Of a stretch of 64,000 nt of DNA, positions 46,717 to 58,997 are shown piece by piece. This stretch comes from Rhodobacterales bacterium (GTDB lineage Bacteria > Pseudomonadota > Alphaproteobacteria > Rhodobacterales > Rhodobacteraceae): NCBI GenBank assembly GCA_003249215.1, contig QKJR01000074.1:1-64000 (forward strand), in the 5' to 3' direction. The position numbers and the translations under genes are program-made. Under the pieces are notes generated by a model. That model was not told where the DNA came from and searched no databases. It was given only the letters and a program-made list of their open reading frames with translations. Position 1 is the stretch's first letter. Each line of letters begins with the position of its first letter.

Positions 46717-47055
46717 ATGACCTATGTCGTCACCGACAATTGCATCGCCTGCAAATACACCGACTGCGTCGAGGTCTGCCCGGTCGACTGTTTCTATGAG
46801 GGCGAGAACACGCTGGTGATCCACCCCGACGAATGCATCGACTGCGGCGTCTGCGAGCCGGAATGCCCGGCCGATGCGATCCGTCCGGATACCGAGCCGG
46901 GGATGGAGAGCTGGGTCGAGTTCAACCGGAAATATTCGGAACTCTGGCCGGTGATCACGCAGAAGAAGGATCCGATGCCCGATCACGAGGCGCGCGACGG
47001 CGAGACCGGCAAGCTCGAGAAATATTTCAGCCCGAACCCCGGCTCGGGCGACTGA
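46717..47055 (+). CDS. fdxA: 7Fe-8S ferredoxin FdxA
   Basis: A 112-residue electron carrier with one [3Fe-4S] and one [4Fe-4S] cluster. The 7Fe pattern is complete: Cys9, Cys17 and Cys50 for the 3Fe cluster and Cys21, Cys40, Cys43 and Cys46 for the 4Fe cluster ([17 protein letters not shown] and [13 protein letters not shown]). Extra Cys12 and Cys25 are also there. The long C-terminal tail is usual for this subfamily. It has its own promoter and is followed by a 394-base leader before carD. Confidence 0.95.
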   Translation: MTYVVTDNCIACKYTDCVEVCPVDCFYEGENTLVIHPDECIDCGVCEPECPADAIRPDTEPGMESWVEFNRKYSELWPVITQKKDPMPDHEARDGETGKLEKYFSPNPGSGD

Positions 47056-47449
47056 TCGGGGCGGGGCGCCCCACGCCGGGCGCGACTCGGTGCCGCACGG
47101 CGGCATCCGACGTCGAGGCGATTCTCTGCGGAATCGTGCCCGAGGGCATGATTTTTCGTGGATCAGGCGCGTTCAGGGGCTATTTCCCCTAGGGAAGTTT
47201 GTGGCAAAACCAAGGTCAAGGCCTTGAACGCCCGGCATTCTCCCTATCCGCTGCATCGCCGCGCTTTGAAATGCCCGGATTTTATGCTACATTCATATGA
47301 CATAGAAACCCGACCCTCTCCTCGTGCAGGGCTGCTCGCCTGACGGGGCAACTTCAGTGACCGATAGACACATCGCGGGGCCAAGGCGCCCGTGGGTGTC
47401 TTCTGCGCTGTCGCTATCTGGGCCGGGGCGGCTGCAAGGAAGCAACTGA
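47056..47449. other. 394-base region between fdxA and carD, carD leader
   Basis: No supported coding region. AGGGGCTATTTCCCCT (47175-47190) is a short stem-loop that may end fdxA transcription. Around 47262-47300 the sequence is AT-rich (TTGAAATGCCCGGATTTTATG) and the best place for a carD promoter, which would leave a leader of about 150 bases. No known riboswitch pattern was recognised. Confidence 0.5.
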
Positions 47450-47962
47450 ATGACCAAGACCAGAAAGACCGAGTTTCGTCCGGACGATTTCGTTGTCTAT
47501 CCCGCTCATGGCGTCGGCAAGATCATGTCGATCGAAGAGCAGGAGATCGCGGGTCTCCGGCTGGAGCTTTTCGTCATCTCCTTCGAGAAGGACAAGATGA
47601 CCCTGCGTGTGCCGACCCACAAGGCCGTGGATATCGGGATGCGCGGACTGTCGACCCCCGACGTCGTGTCCAAGGCGCTCGACACCCTCAAGGGCAAGGC
47701 CAAGGTCAAGCGGGCGATGTGGTCGCGCCGCGCGCAGGAATACGAACAGAAGATCAATTCGGGCGATCTGCTCTCGATCGCCGAAGTGGTGCGCGACCTG
47801 CACCGCGCCGATGATCAGCGCGAGCAGAGCTATTCCGAGCGTCAGCTTTATGAAGCCGCACTCGAGCGTCTGACCCGCGAAGTTGCGGCCGTGTCGGGCA
47901 CCGACGAGGCCGGCGCCGCGAAGAAGGTCGATGACGTGCTGGTGGGCCGCGCGGCGGCCTGA
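47450..47962 (+). CDS. CarD family transcription regulator
   Basis: A 170-residue CarD protein that binds the RNA polymerase beta subunit and stabilises open complexes, important at promoters with weak -10 boxes in this group. The N-terminal RNAP-interacting domain (FRPDDFVVYPAHGVGKIMSI) covers about 10-65 and the helical DNA-binding part covers 70-150 (KRAMWSRRAQEYEQKINSGD). A CAAGGA site lies nine bases before the ATG. It ends at an intrinsic terminator. Confidence 0.95.
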   Translation: MTKTRKTEFRPDDFVVYPAHGVGKIMSIEEQEIAGLRLELFVISFEKDKMTLRVPTHKAVDIGMRGLSTPDVVSKALDTLKGKAKVKRAMWSRRAQEYEQKINSGDLLSIAEVVRDLHRADDQREQSYSERQLYEAALERLTREVAAVSGTDEAGAAKKVDDVLVGRAAA

Positions 47963-48006
47963 GCCGGGCCACGCGCTGCGGTCCTCGACCTGATGACGAC
48001 AAGCTG

Positions 48007-48029
48007 ACGGGCCCTTCGGGGTCCGTTTT
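48007..48029 (+). terminator. intrinsic terminator of carD
   Basis: ACGGGCCC (48007-48014) pairs with GGGTCCGT (48019-48026) across a TTCG tetraloop, with one G-T pair, followed by TTTTG. Confidence 0.8.
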
Positions 48030-48046
48030 GCTTTCGGGGCGGCAGT

Positions 48047-49933
48047 TCAGCCTTCCTCGACCACATCCGGATCGGTCGGATGCGGATCGTCTGTGCCATC
48101 GGCGCGTTTGCCAAAGGTCTTCATCATCGCGGCCTCCAGCTCGGCGTTCAATTGCCGGGTGCGGCGGATGTATTCGGGGTTTTCCGTGACCGGCACGCCG
48201 GGCTTCCAGACCTGCGCCAGATCGCGCACCGCGGCACGGTCGGTCTTGAAGAAGATCTTCTCGAGCTCGGCCGCCTCGAATTCGCTGAGCCCCACGTTCT
48301 CCAGCACGTAGCGTGCCGCGCGCAGGCTGCTGTCGAACATCTCGCGCACGATGTCATCGGCGCCCGCCTGATAGAGTTCGAAGACATGGATCCGGTCGCG
48401 GGCGCGGGCGATGATATGCAGATCGGGCCGGATCCGGCGGGCATAGGCCACGAGCCGGTTCGCGGCGTTCTTGTCGTCGAGGCAGACGACCAGCACGCGG
48501 GCATTGGCGAGCCCGGCGGCCGCAAGCAGGTCGGGGCGCGTGGGGTCGCCGAAATAGCCCTTGAAGCCGAAGGCGCGCATCTGCTGCACGGTCTTGAGGT
48601 CATTGTCGAGCACGGTCGTGTGAAAGCCCGACATGGTGACCATGCGGTTCACCACCTGCCCGAAGCGGCCGACGCCGGCGATGATGATCGGTTGCTGTTC
48701 GTCGATCGCATCGGCCTCGGCCTCGGCCTCGCGCCCGACGAGGCGGGCGATCTTTTCGTAGAGGATGAACAGAAGCGGAGAGACCATCATCGAGAGCGCG
48801 ATCACCAGAAGCGCCTTTTCCGCTGTGGCCGCGGGCAGGATCCGCTGGCTGACCGCGAAGGAGACGAGGACGAAGCCGAATTCACCCGCCTGCGCGAGGC
48901 TCAGCCCGAAGAGCCAGCGGTCCGAGCCGCGGATCTTGAAGAGATGGGCAAGCCCGAAGAGGATCGCGGCCTTGAGCGCCATCACCCCGATGACGAGGAG
49001 CGCGATCTGCAACGGCGCCGCGGCGAGTGTGGCGAAGTTGATCCCGGCGCCGACCGCGATGAAGAAGAGCCCCATCAGGAGGCCCTTGAAGGGTTCGATA
49101 TCGCTCTCGAGCTCGTGCTTGAATTCGCTGTCGGCCAGCACGACACCAGCGAGAAAGGTGCCAAGCGCAGGCGAGAGGCCCACCATGTTCATCACGCTGG
49201 CGATGCCCACCACGATCATCAGCGCCACGGCGGTGTTCACCTCGCGCAGGCGGGCGTGATGGACGAAACGGAAGAGCGGCCGGATCAGGAAATGCCCCGC
49301 CGCGATGATGAAGACGACGGCGGCGAGGGTGACCAGCGTGACGCCCCAGCCGGGCAGGTTTTCGAGCAGATCGAGCGAGCCGTGGCCGCCCGCCTCGGCC
49401 TTGGCGAGCGCGCGGGCGCCGGGCAGCGCGAGGAGCGGCAAGAGCGCGAGCATCGGGATCACCGCGATATCCTGCGTCAGCAGGACGGCAAAAGCCGAGC
49501 GCCCGCCGCCGGTCTGCATCAGGCGCTTCTCGTTCAGCGTCTGCAGCACGATCGCGGTCGACGAGAGCGCGAAGATCATCCCCAGCGCGATCGCCGCGCG
49601 CGGCGGCTGCCCCACCGCCATGGCGAGGACCGCGACGGCAAGCGTGGTCAGCAGCACCTGCAACCCCCCGAGCCCCAGAAGCTTGTCGCGCATCGACCAG
49701 AGCGAGCGGGGATTGAGCTCGAGCCCGATCAGGAACAGCATCATCACCACGCCGAATTCGGCGAAATGCTGCAGGTCGGTCATCTCGTTGCCGGTCAGAT
49801 GGAAGACCGGCCCGATCAGCACCCCCGCGAGCAGATAGCCGAGCACCGAGCCAAGGCCCGCGCGCATCGCGAGCGGCACCGCCACCACCATGGCGATCAG
49901 ATAGAGCGTGGCCTGGAGCAGGAAGCCTTCCAT
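48047..49933 (-). CDS. CPA2 family cation:proton antiporter with RCK domain (KefB/KefC-like)
   Basis: A 628-residue antiporter. The N-terminal 390 residues contain about twelve membrane helices (LGYLLAGVLIGP near residue 28, typical of the CPA2 core). The cytosolic C-terminus holds an RCK/TrkA-N domain with the Rossmann motif IIIAGVGRFGQVV near 410. The family exports K+ or Na+ in exchange for protons. The start at 49933 gives MEGFLLQATLYLIAM; upstream in-frame codons add an unlikely 35-residue Arg-rich leader. The last 30 residues are acidic and unstructured. Confidence 0.92.
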   Translation of the reverse strand: MEGFLLQATLYLIAMVVAVPLAMRAGLGSVLGYLLAGVLIGPVFHLTGNEMTDLQHFAEFGVVMMLFLIGLELNPRSLWSMRDKLLGLGGLQVLLTTLAVAVLAMAVGQPPRAAIALGMIFALSSTAIVLQTLNEKRLMQTGGGRSAFAVLLTQDIAVIPMLALLPLLALPGARALAKAEAGGHGSLDLLENLPGWGVTLVTLAAVVFIIAAGHFLIRPLFRFVHHARLREVNTAVALMIVVGIASVMNMVGLSPALGTFLAGVVLADSEFKHELESDIEPFKGLLMGLFFIAVGAGINFATLAAAPLQIALLVIGVMALKAAILFGLAHLFKIRGSDRWLFGLSLAQAGEFGFVLVSFAVSQRILPAATAEKALLVIALSMMVSPLLFILYEKIARLVGREAEAEADAIDEQQPIIIAGVGRFGQVVNRMVTMSGFHTTVLDNDLKTVQQMRAFGFKGYFGDPTRPDLLAAAGLANARVLVVCLDDKNAANRLVAYARRIRPDLHIIARARDRIHVFELYQAGADDIVREMFDSSLRAARYVLENVGLSEFEAAELEKIFFKTDRAAVRDLAQVWKPGVPVTENPEYIRRTRQLNAELEAAMMKTFGKRADGTDDPHPTDPDVVEEG

Positions 49934-50084
49934 TCGGAACTCGCATGTGAAAGCGGCCGCGGGGCGGCCGGATGGGCGACGCCGCAGCGCGGCGCAGTCA
50001 GGGGAGAATGCCAGCCTACCGCAAGGACAGCCGCGCACAAGGCCGGAAAACCATGCGTTTCAACACTGTTACGCGAAGTGAAAC

Positions 50085-53975
<3,891 letters not shown>

Positions 53976-54175
53976 GGGCGGCTCGTGTCGGGACGGTGCG
54001 TGAGGGCGGCAGGCTGCGGGGGCAAGCGGCGGGCCGCTCCGCCCCTTGGTAAAGGAGTTTGCGGCCCATGAAAAGCGCGCCGCAGGTCACGGCCGAGGGA
54101 TTGACGCTTTTCCGCCGTTTCGCCCCATTCCCGCCCCCATTCCCCGGCACAGTGGCGAAAATTTCGAGGTGAAGC

Positions 54176-55402
54176 ATGTTTCGATATCTGGCCATGGGCG
54201 CACTCTTGATGGCGGTGATGGTCTTGCCGGTCGTCACCTATGGCCGGTTCGATCCGACGCGGCTGATCTACATGGCCATGGGCGTGACCCGTCAGATCGA
54301 CGGCGAGGTCGTGCCGGGGCGGGGCCTTGCGCCGATGCCGGTGGTCCCCGGTCGCTCCGAACCCGCCAAGGCTTCCCCCGATGCGCCGCCGCTCAAGGAT
54401 ACGCCGCTCGCGCATGTCTTCAAATATGACGGGATGTGGAAGGGCGATGACCGGGTGCTCGATGCCGATCAGGGGATGCCGGTGTTTCGCGATGCGGTCT
54501 TCGCGGGGGCTGCGAAATCCACCGAGGCCGAGGTGCCGCTGATCGTGGCGCATCACCCGCTGCTGAACGACTGCACGGGCCTGAGCCCGGCCGCGCCGGG
54601 CGAGGCGGTGGCGCTGGTGCGTGGCGGCGCGCGGATGAAGGCCGGGGTGATGCGGCAGGACGAGAGCGCGATGCGCGCGCTCGTCACCGATTATCTCGAG
54701 GATCTGCGCAAGCCGCGGACCTGGCGCAGCACGCTCGACCCGGCCGCGATCAAGGGTCAGATCTTCGACGCCTATGAGGTTGCGGTGACGCGCAAGGATG
54801 TGCCGCTCGTTCTGGTGCTCTCCGGCGCGATGCGCGAGCCGCGGATCTGGAACCTGCAGATTGCGCCGGGGGTGCGGCTTGCGCGGGTCGTCCTGCTCGG
54901 CGGCGAGCTCGACGGGGTCGCGCATCTGCCCGAGGGGGTGCCGGTCGAGGCGATCGGGCGCGCGGCGCTGGCCGAGTGCGGCGCGCGCGAGGCCTATCCC
55001 CATTCCGAGATCTCGCTGCTGCATCAAAACTATGCCAGGGGGATGCTGGGCGAGCGGGAATACACCGAGATACAGGAGGAGGCCCGCACTGCCTATGAGG
55101 CCTGGGCCGCGTGGTTCGCAGCGCGCTACGGGGCCGAGCCGATGGCGGTGTCCTATGGGCTCGACGTGGGGATGGGGGTGCTGATCGGGCCGCTGCCCGC
55201 CACGCCCGAGACGCGGCTGCCCTGGGCCCCGCTCGCGGGGGCGCCGGTCTCGCTGACCGAAGGGGCGGCGGTGCTGACCGCGGGGCCGGACGGGGTCGCG
55301 GCGCTGGCCGCCCAGATCGAGGCCCGCGCGCGGGCGATCGCGGGGCCGGCCTTCGAGCGGCTCGAGGCGACGCCGCTTCGTGCGAGCGGGATGGGGATCT
55401 GA
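54176..55402 (+). CDS. uncharacterised membrane-anchored protein A
   Basis: A 408-residue protein of unknown family. An N-terminal helix (FRYLAMGALLMAVMVLPVVT) would anchor it or act as a signal peptide. The rest is soluble, with a central section VPLIVAHHPLLNDCTGLSPA and C-terminal GLDVGMGVLIGPLPATPETR. No catalytic motif was recognised. GAGGTGAAG precedes the ATG. The next gene follows after one base, so the two form an operon. It is divergent from the envelope-spanning protein gene with 200 bases between them. Confidence 0.75.
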   Translation: MFRYLAMGALLMAVMVLPVVTYGRFDPTRLIYMAMGVTRQIDGEVVPGRGLAPMPVVPGRSEPAKASPDAPPLKDTPLAHVFKYDGMWKGDDRVLDADQGMPVFRDAVFAGAAKSTEAEVPLIVAHHPLLNDCTGLSPAAPGEAVALVRGGARMKAGVMRQDESAMRALVTDYLEDLRKPRTWRSTLDPAAIKGQIFDAYEVAVTRKDVPLVLVLSGAMREPRIWNLQIAPGVRLARVVLLGGELDGVAHLPEGVPVEAIGRAALAECGAREAYPHSEISLLHQNYARGMLGEREYTEIQEEARTAYEAWAAWFAARYGAEPMAVSYGLDVGMGVLIGPLPATPETRLPWAPLAGAPVSLTEGAAVLTAGPDGVAALAAQIEARARAIAGPAFERLEATPLRASGMGI

Positions 55403-55403
55403 G

Positions 55404-56555
55404 ATGGCAAAGATATTCCTGATCACGCTTCTGGCGGTTCTGGCCATGCCGGTCGCAGGCTTTGCGATCTGGAAGGGGCTGCATTACGTGCCGGGCGTGT
55501 CGCGCGTCCTCTCGGATGTGGCCGAGATCGACGATTATTATGCAGGCGCCGAGAAGGGCGCGAGCCGGATCGGCGGGCTGATCGCGCAATCCTACGAGAT
55601 TTCGCGGGCGATGGCCTCGGCGCAGGGCGACAACGAGAAGATGCTCGAGGGCGCGTTGGGCGTTCTGGGGCGGCGCGCGAATGCGCGCGAACTGGCGGCC
55701 TTCACCGATCCCGCGGCCTTCACCCCCGAGCGCCGCCTCTTCGCCACGCGCGTGGTCACGCCGGAGGAATTCCTGACCGAGGGCGAGAACCTGCCCGAGG
55801 CGGAGTGGATCGAGCTCTTTCTGAACACAAGGGTGCTGCTCTGGGCCGAGCGGGTCTGCGATCAGGCTCGCGGCACTTTGGCGGCGGACTGCCGGGTCCG
55901 CGATTTCGAAGTAAATCAGGCGAAATGGTGCTCGACGCCCGAGCGTGCGACCTTCCTCTTTCGGGACGAGGCCGGGGGCAAGAGCCGCGAGGCGCGCACC
56001 GAAGAGGAGCGCGCGCTGGTCAAGACGCTCTCCGAGGGGGTGACGGTGCTGAACGGGGGCGATGCGCATCGGGCCGCGCGGCGGCTGGTGGTGCCTGCGC
56101 CTTCCGCGCAGAAGGAGGAAACCGTGCCGCAGGATAAGGACGGCTTCCCGGTGCTCGATCCGCAGGCCGAGAAGCCCGCCAAGCCCGAAAAGGTCTGTGC
56201 AGAGGTCTGGATGGCCGAGATTGATCTCGATTTCACCCCGGCGACCGCGCCCGGAACCCTGCCCGCGCCGGACACCGCGCCCAAGGTCACCACCGAAGCA
56301 CGGCGCCTGAGCGAGGCGTTCGCGGTCACCAAGGCGCCGATGCCCGCCGACCGGGTGCCGGCGCGGGCCGATTACGATGCGCGGCTGCTCGAGGCGCTGG
56401 CCGCGGCGGATGCCGCCTGCGCCGCGCCGCGCGCCGCGCATGGCAACTGCATGGTCACCTATCTCTCGGTGGGCTGGGATGGCGCGAGCCGCGCCGCGAT
56501 CGGCTGGGCCGAAGCGACGCGCGCGGCGCCCGCGCCCGTGCCGCCGAGCCAGTAA
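55404..56555 (+). CDS. uncharacterised membrane-anchored protein B
   Basis: A 383-residue protein of unknown family with an N-terminal helix (MAKIFLITLLAVLAMPVAGF) and a largely soluble remainder. Seven cysteines are spread over the chain (for example VCDQARGTLAADCRVRDF and CAAPRAAHGNCMV), compatible with periplasmic disulfides. It starts one base after the protein A stop and ends at a bidirectional terminator. Length and N-terminal layout are like protein A, and both may sit at the same membrane face, but no sequence kinship was seen. Confidence 0.75.
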   Translation: MAKIFLITLLAVLAMPVAGFAIWKGLHYVPGVSRVLSDVAEIDDYYAGAEKGASRIGGLIAQSYEISRAMASAQGDNEKMLEGALGVLGRRANARELAAFTDPAAFTPERRLFATRVVTPEEFLTEGENLPEAEWIELFLNTRVLLWAERVCDQARGTLAADCRVRDFEVNQAKWCSTPERATFLFRDEAGGKSREARTEEERALVKTLSEGVTVLNGGDAHRAARRLVVPAPSAQKEETVPQDKDGFPVLDPQAEKPAKPEKVCAEVWMAEIDLDFTPATAPGTLPAPDTAPKVTTEARRLSEAFAVTKAPMPADRVPARADYDARLLEALAAADAACAAPRAAHGNCMVTYLSVGWDGASRAAIGWAEATRAAPAPVPPSQ

Positions 56556-56574
56556 GCCCTTGCGAAGGTAATGA

Positions 56575-56604
56575 AAAAGGCCGGAGCGTTGGGCCCCGGC
56601 CTTT
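56575..56604. terminator. bidirectional terminator between protein B and metY genes
   Basis: AAAAGGCCGG (56575-56584) pairs with CCGGCCTTTT (56595-56604). A run on one side and T run on the other let it act in both directions for these convergent genes. Confidence 0.85.
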
Positions 56605-56626
56605 TCGTTCAGCCGGGCCTTTTCGG

Positions 56627-57910
56627 TCAGGCGGTGGCGGCGCTGAGCGCCTGATCGAGATCGGCGATCAGGTCGGCGGCGTCTTCGATCCCGATCGAGA
56701 GGCGCACGACATTGGGCGCGGCGCCAGCGGCGATCTGCTGCGCCTCGGTGAGCTGGCGGTGCGTGGTCGAGGCCGGATGGATGATCAGCGAACGCGCATC
56801 GCCGAGGTTCGCGACGAGGCTGAAGAGCTTGAGTTCGCTCACCAGTTTCACGCAGGCCTCATAGCCGCCCTTGACCGCGACGGTGAAGAGCGCGCCCGCC
56901 CCCTTGGGGCAGATCCGTGCCACACGGTCGTGCCAGGGCGAGCTCTCGAGCCCGGCATAGGTCACGAAGTCGATCCGCGGATCGGCCTCGAGCCATTTCG
57001 CGACCGCCGTGGCATTGGCGACATGCTTGGCCATCCGCAGGCTCAGCGTCTCGATCCCCATCAGCGTGTAATGCGCGGCCTGCGGGTTCATCGTCATGCC
57101 GAGATCGCGCAGCCCCACCGCGATCGAATGGAAGGTGAAGGCCATCGCCCCGAGCGCCTGATGGAAGCACAGCCCGTGATAGGCGGGTTCGGGCGCGCCG
57201 AGCGAGGGGAACTTGCCGGAGGCCGACCAGTCGAACTTGCCGCTGTCGATCACCGCGCCGCCCATCACCGTGCCGTTGCCGGTCAGGTATTTCGTGGTGG
57301 AATGCACGACGAGCGTCGCGCCATGCTCGATCGGGCGGCAGAGCCAGGGCGAGGCGAGCGTGTTGTCGACGATGAGCGGCAGACCCACCTTGTCCGCGAC
57401 CGCCGCCACCGCATCGAGATCGGTGACATAGCCGCCGGGGTTCGAGATCGACTCGCAGAAGATCGCGCGGGTATTGTCATCCACCGCCGCCTCGAGCGCC
57501 GCCAGATCGTCGAAATCGACGAATTTGCAGCTCCAGCCGAAGCGCTTGATGGTCTGGCTGAACTGGGTGATCGTGCCGCCGTAAAGCCGCGTCGAGGCAA
57601 TGATGTTGAGCCCCGGACCCATCAGCGGGAAGAGCGCCATGATCTGCGCCGCGTGCCCCGACGAGCAACAGACCGCGCCCGCGCCGCCTTCGAGCGCCGC
57701 GATCCGCGAGGCCAGCGCCGAGACGGTCGGGTTCGTCAGGCGCGAATAGATGTAGCCGACCTCTTCGAGGCCGAAGAGCCGCGCGGCATGATCGGCGTCT
57801 TTGAAGACATAGGCGGTGGTCTGATAGATCGGCACCTGCCGCGCGCCGGTCGTCGGATCGGGCTCGGCCCCGGCATGGATCTGCAGCGTATCGAAAGAAT
57901 AGTCGGACAT
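56627..57910 (-). CDS. metY: O-acetylhomoserine aminocarboxypropyltransferase (sulfhydrylase)
   Basis: PLP enzyme that makes homocysteine from O-acetylhomoserine and sulfide, or acts as a cysteine synthase. The 427-residue chain belongs to the Cys/Met metabolism family: LQIHAGAEPDPTTGARQVPI, then YIYSRLTNPTVSALASRIAA near residue 52, and the PLP lysine in VHSTTKYLTGNG near 208. The start at 57910 is set by GGAGG eight bases upstream. The DUF2239 gene lies 48 bases upstream on the same strand. It uses sulfide produced downstream of the sulfate-activation enzyme at 17-18.8 kb. Confidence 0.94.
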   Translation of the reverse strand: MSDYSFDTLQIHAGAEPDPTTGARQVPIYQTTAYVFKDADHAARLFGLEEVGYIYSRLTNPTVSALASRIAALEGGAGAVCCSSGHAAQIMALFPLMGPGLNIIASTRLYGGTITQFSQTIKRFGWSCKFVDFDDLAALEAAVDDNTRAIFCESISNPGGYVTDLDAVAAVADKVGLPLIVDNTLASPWLCRPIEHGATLVVHSTTKYLTGNGTVMGGAVIDSGKFDWSASGKFPSLGAPEPAYHGLCFHQALGAMAFTFHSIAVGLRDLGMTMNPQAAHYTLMGIETLSLRMAKHVANATAVAKWLEADPRIDFVTYAGLESSPWHDRVARICPKGAGALFTVAVKGGYEACVKLVSELKLFSLVANLGDARSLIIHPASTTHRQLTEAQQIAAGAAPNVVRLSIGIEDAADLIADLDQALSAATA

Positions 57911-57958
57911 GGGGGCCTCCTTTGGTCGCGCGGAGACTAGTTCCCGCATTGGGGGCCT

Positions 57959-58579
57959 TCAATCACATTCATCGGACGGAATATCGGCCCGGCCCGGGGT
58001 GGGCTCGGCCGCGAGAACGGGACCGGCGAGGTGGAGAAAGAAGGTCTTCAGATCCGTGGGCCAGGGGGTGAGGCGCGCCTCGAAACCGGTGCGATCGCGG
58101 GCAAAGAGCGCGCGCAGCGCCTCTTCATAGCCCGGCAGGTCGCCCGCCAGCGCCTGCATCGCGTGATAGGTCGCCTCCTGCGCGGCGCGGCGCGCATCCG
58201 CATCGCGGGCGGCGCGGCTCGCGGTCTCGACCAGGCGGCGCAGCGCGGCCGAGGCGCCGCCCGGCTGTGTCGCAAGCCAGTCCCAGTGCCGTGGCAAGAG
58301 CGTGACCTCGCGTGCGCTGACGCCGAGGCGGGGTCGTCCGCGGCCCCGCGGCGTGCCGGGCCGGGCCGCGGGGCCTGGGGCAGGATTAGGCGCCGGCTCG
58401 GGGGTGTAACGCGCAGCGATCTCGGCCGCGGTGCCCGAGAGGTCAAGGTCGACGACCCGCCCGGTCCCGAGATCCAGCGCCAGCCAGCCCTCCGGCGCCG
58501 CCTTCAGTCCGGGCGCAACCTCACCGATCGGGCCCGCCGCGATCTGTCGTCCGTCGCGGAACACGATGATCCTGTGCAT
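57959..58579 (-). CDS. DUF2239 family protein, possible DNA-binding regulator
   Basis: A 206-residue DUF2239 protein. The N-terminal half is strand-rich (VFRDGRQIAAGPIG), a proline-rich linker follows, then the conserved block GRPRLGVSAREVTLLPRHWD continuing through WLATQPGGASAALRRLVETA. The basic start and helical block look like a ribbon-helix or similar DNA-binding unit. It is divergent from a GIY-YIG gene around a palindromic site. Function is not known; regulation of this pair is inferred. Confidence 0.78.
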   Translation of the reverse strand: MHRIIVFRDGRQIAAGPIGEVAPGLKAAPEGWLALDLGTGRVVDLDLSGTAAEIAARYTPEPAPNPAPGPAARPGTPRGRGRPRLGVSAREVTLLPRHWDWLATQPGGASAALRRLVETASRAARDADARRAAQEATYHAMQALAGDLPGYEEALRALFARDRTGFEARLTPWPTDLKTFFLHLAGPVLAAEPTPGRADIPSDECD

Positions 58580-58594
58580 CTTCGTCGCCTTTTC

Positions 58595-58649
58595 CCGGTT
58601 GATCTCTCGATGATCCCTATTTATACCCGGGTAAAATTAAGTCAACCGG
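58595..58649. promoter_or_regulatory. palindromic site between DUF2239 and GIY-YIG genes
   Basis: TACCCGGGTA (58624-58633) is a perfect 10-base palindrome inside TTTATACCCGGGTAAAA. It is bracketed by CCGGTTGA (58595-58602) and TCAACCGG (58642-58649), an 8-base inverted repeat. The position between divergent starts fits an operator. Confidence 0.6.
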
Positions 58650-58659
58650 AGCCAGTCCC

Positions 58660-58989
58660 ATGTCCCGTGATCCGCGCAAGGCCGCCCTTGCCACCTATAA
58701 GGAGCGCAAGCCCGAGGCGGGGGTCTTCGTTCTGCGCCATGGTCCGAGCGGACGCGCCTGGGTCGGGGCCACGCCGACATTGGGCACGATCGAGAATCGC
58801 CTGCGGTTCGAGCGCGGGATGGGCGGGCGGCTTCCGGCCGCATTGCGCGCACTCTGGACGATCGAGGGCGATGCGCAGCTCGAGGTGCTCGACCGCGTCG
58901 AGCCAGAGCGCGTACCCTTCCTCAAGGCCGCGGATTATCGCGCGATGGCCGTGGATTGGGCGGGGCGGATCGGGGCAGATCTGCTGTAG
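58660..58989 (+). CDS. GIY-YIG nuclease-family protein, degenerate
   Basis: A 109-residue protein with a GIY-YIG-like core. The two-strand motif appears as GVFVLRHGPSGRAWVGATPT, so the classic GIY and YIG triplets are altered (GVF and WVG). A basic helix LGTIENRLRFERGMGGRL follows. Lack of the normal tyrosines suggests a non-nuclease or altered role. It is divergent from DUF2239. Assignment to the family is by overall pattern. Confidence 0.72.
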   Translation: MSRDPRKAALATYKERKPEAGVFVLRHGPSGRAWVGATPTLGTIENRLRFERGMGGRLPAALRALWTIEGDAQLEVLDRVEPERVPFLKAADYRAMAVDWAGRIGADLL

Positions 58990-58997
58990 CGGGGCGC

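Noticed and set aside
47330-47400. Riboswitch (SAM-II or similar) in the carD leader
   Set aside because: No conserved core of a known riboswitch could be aligned, and carD is not a metabolic gene.
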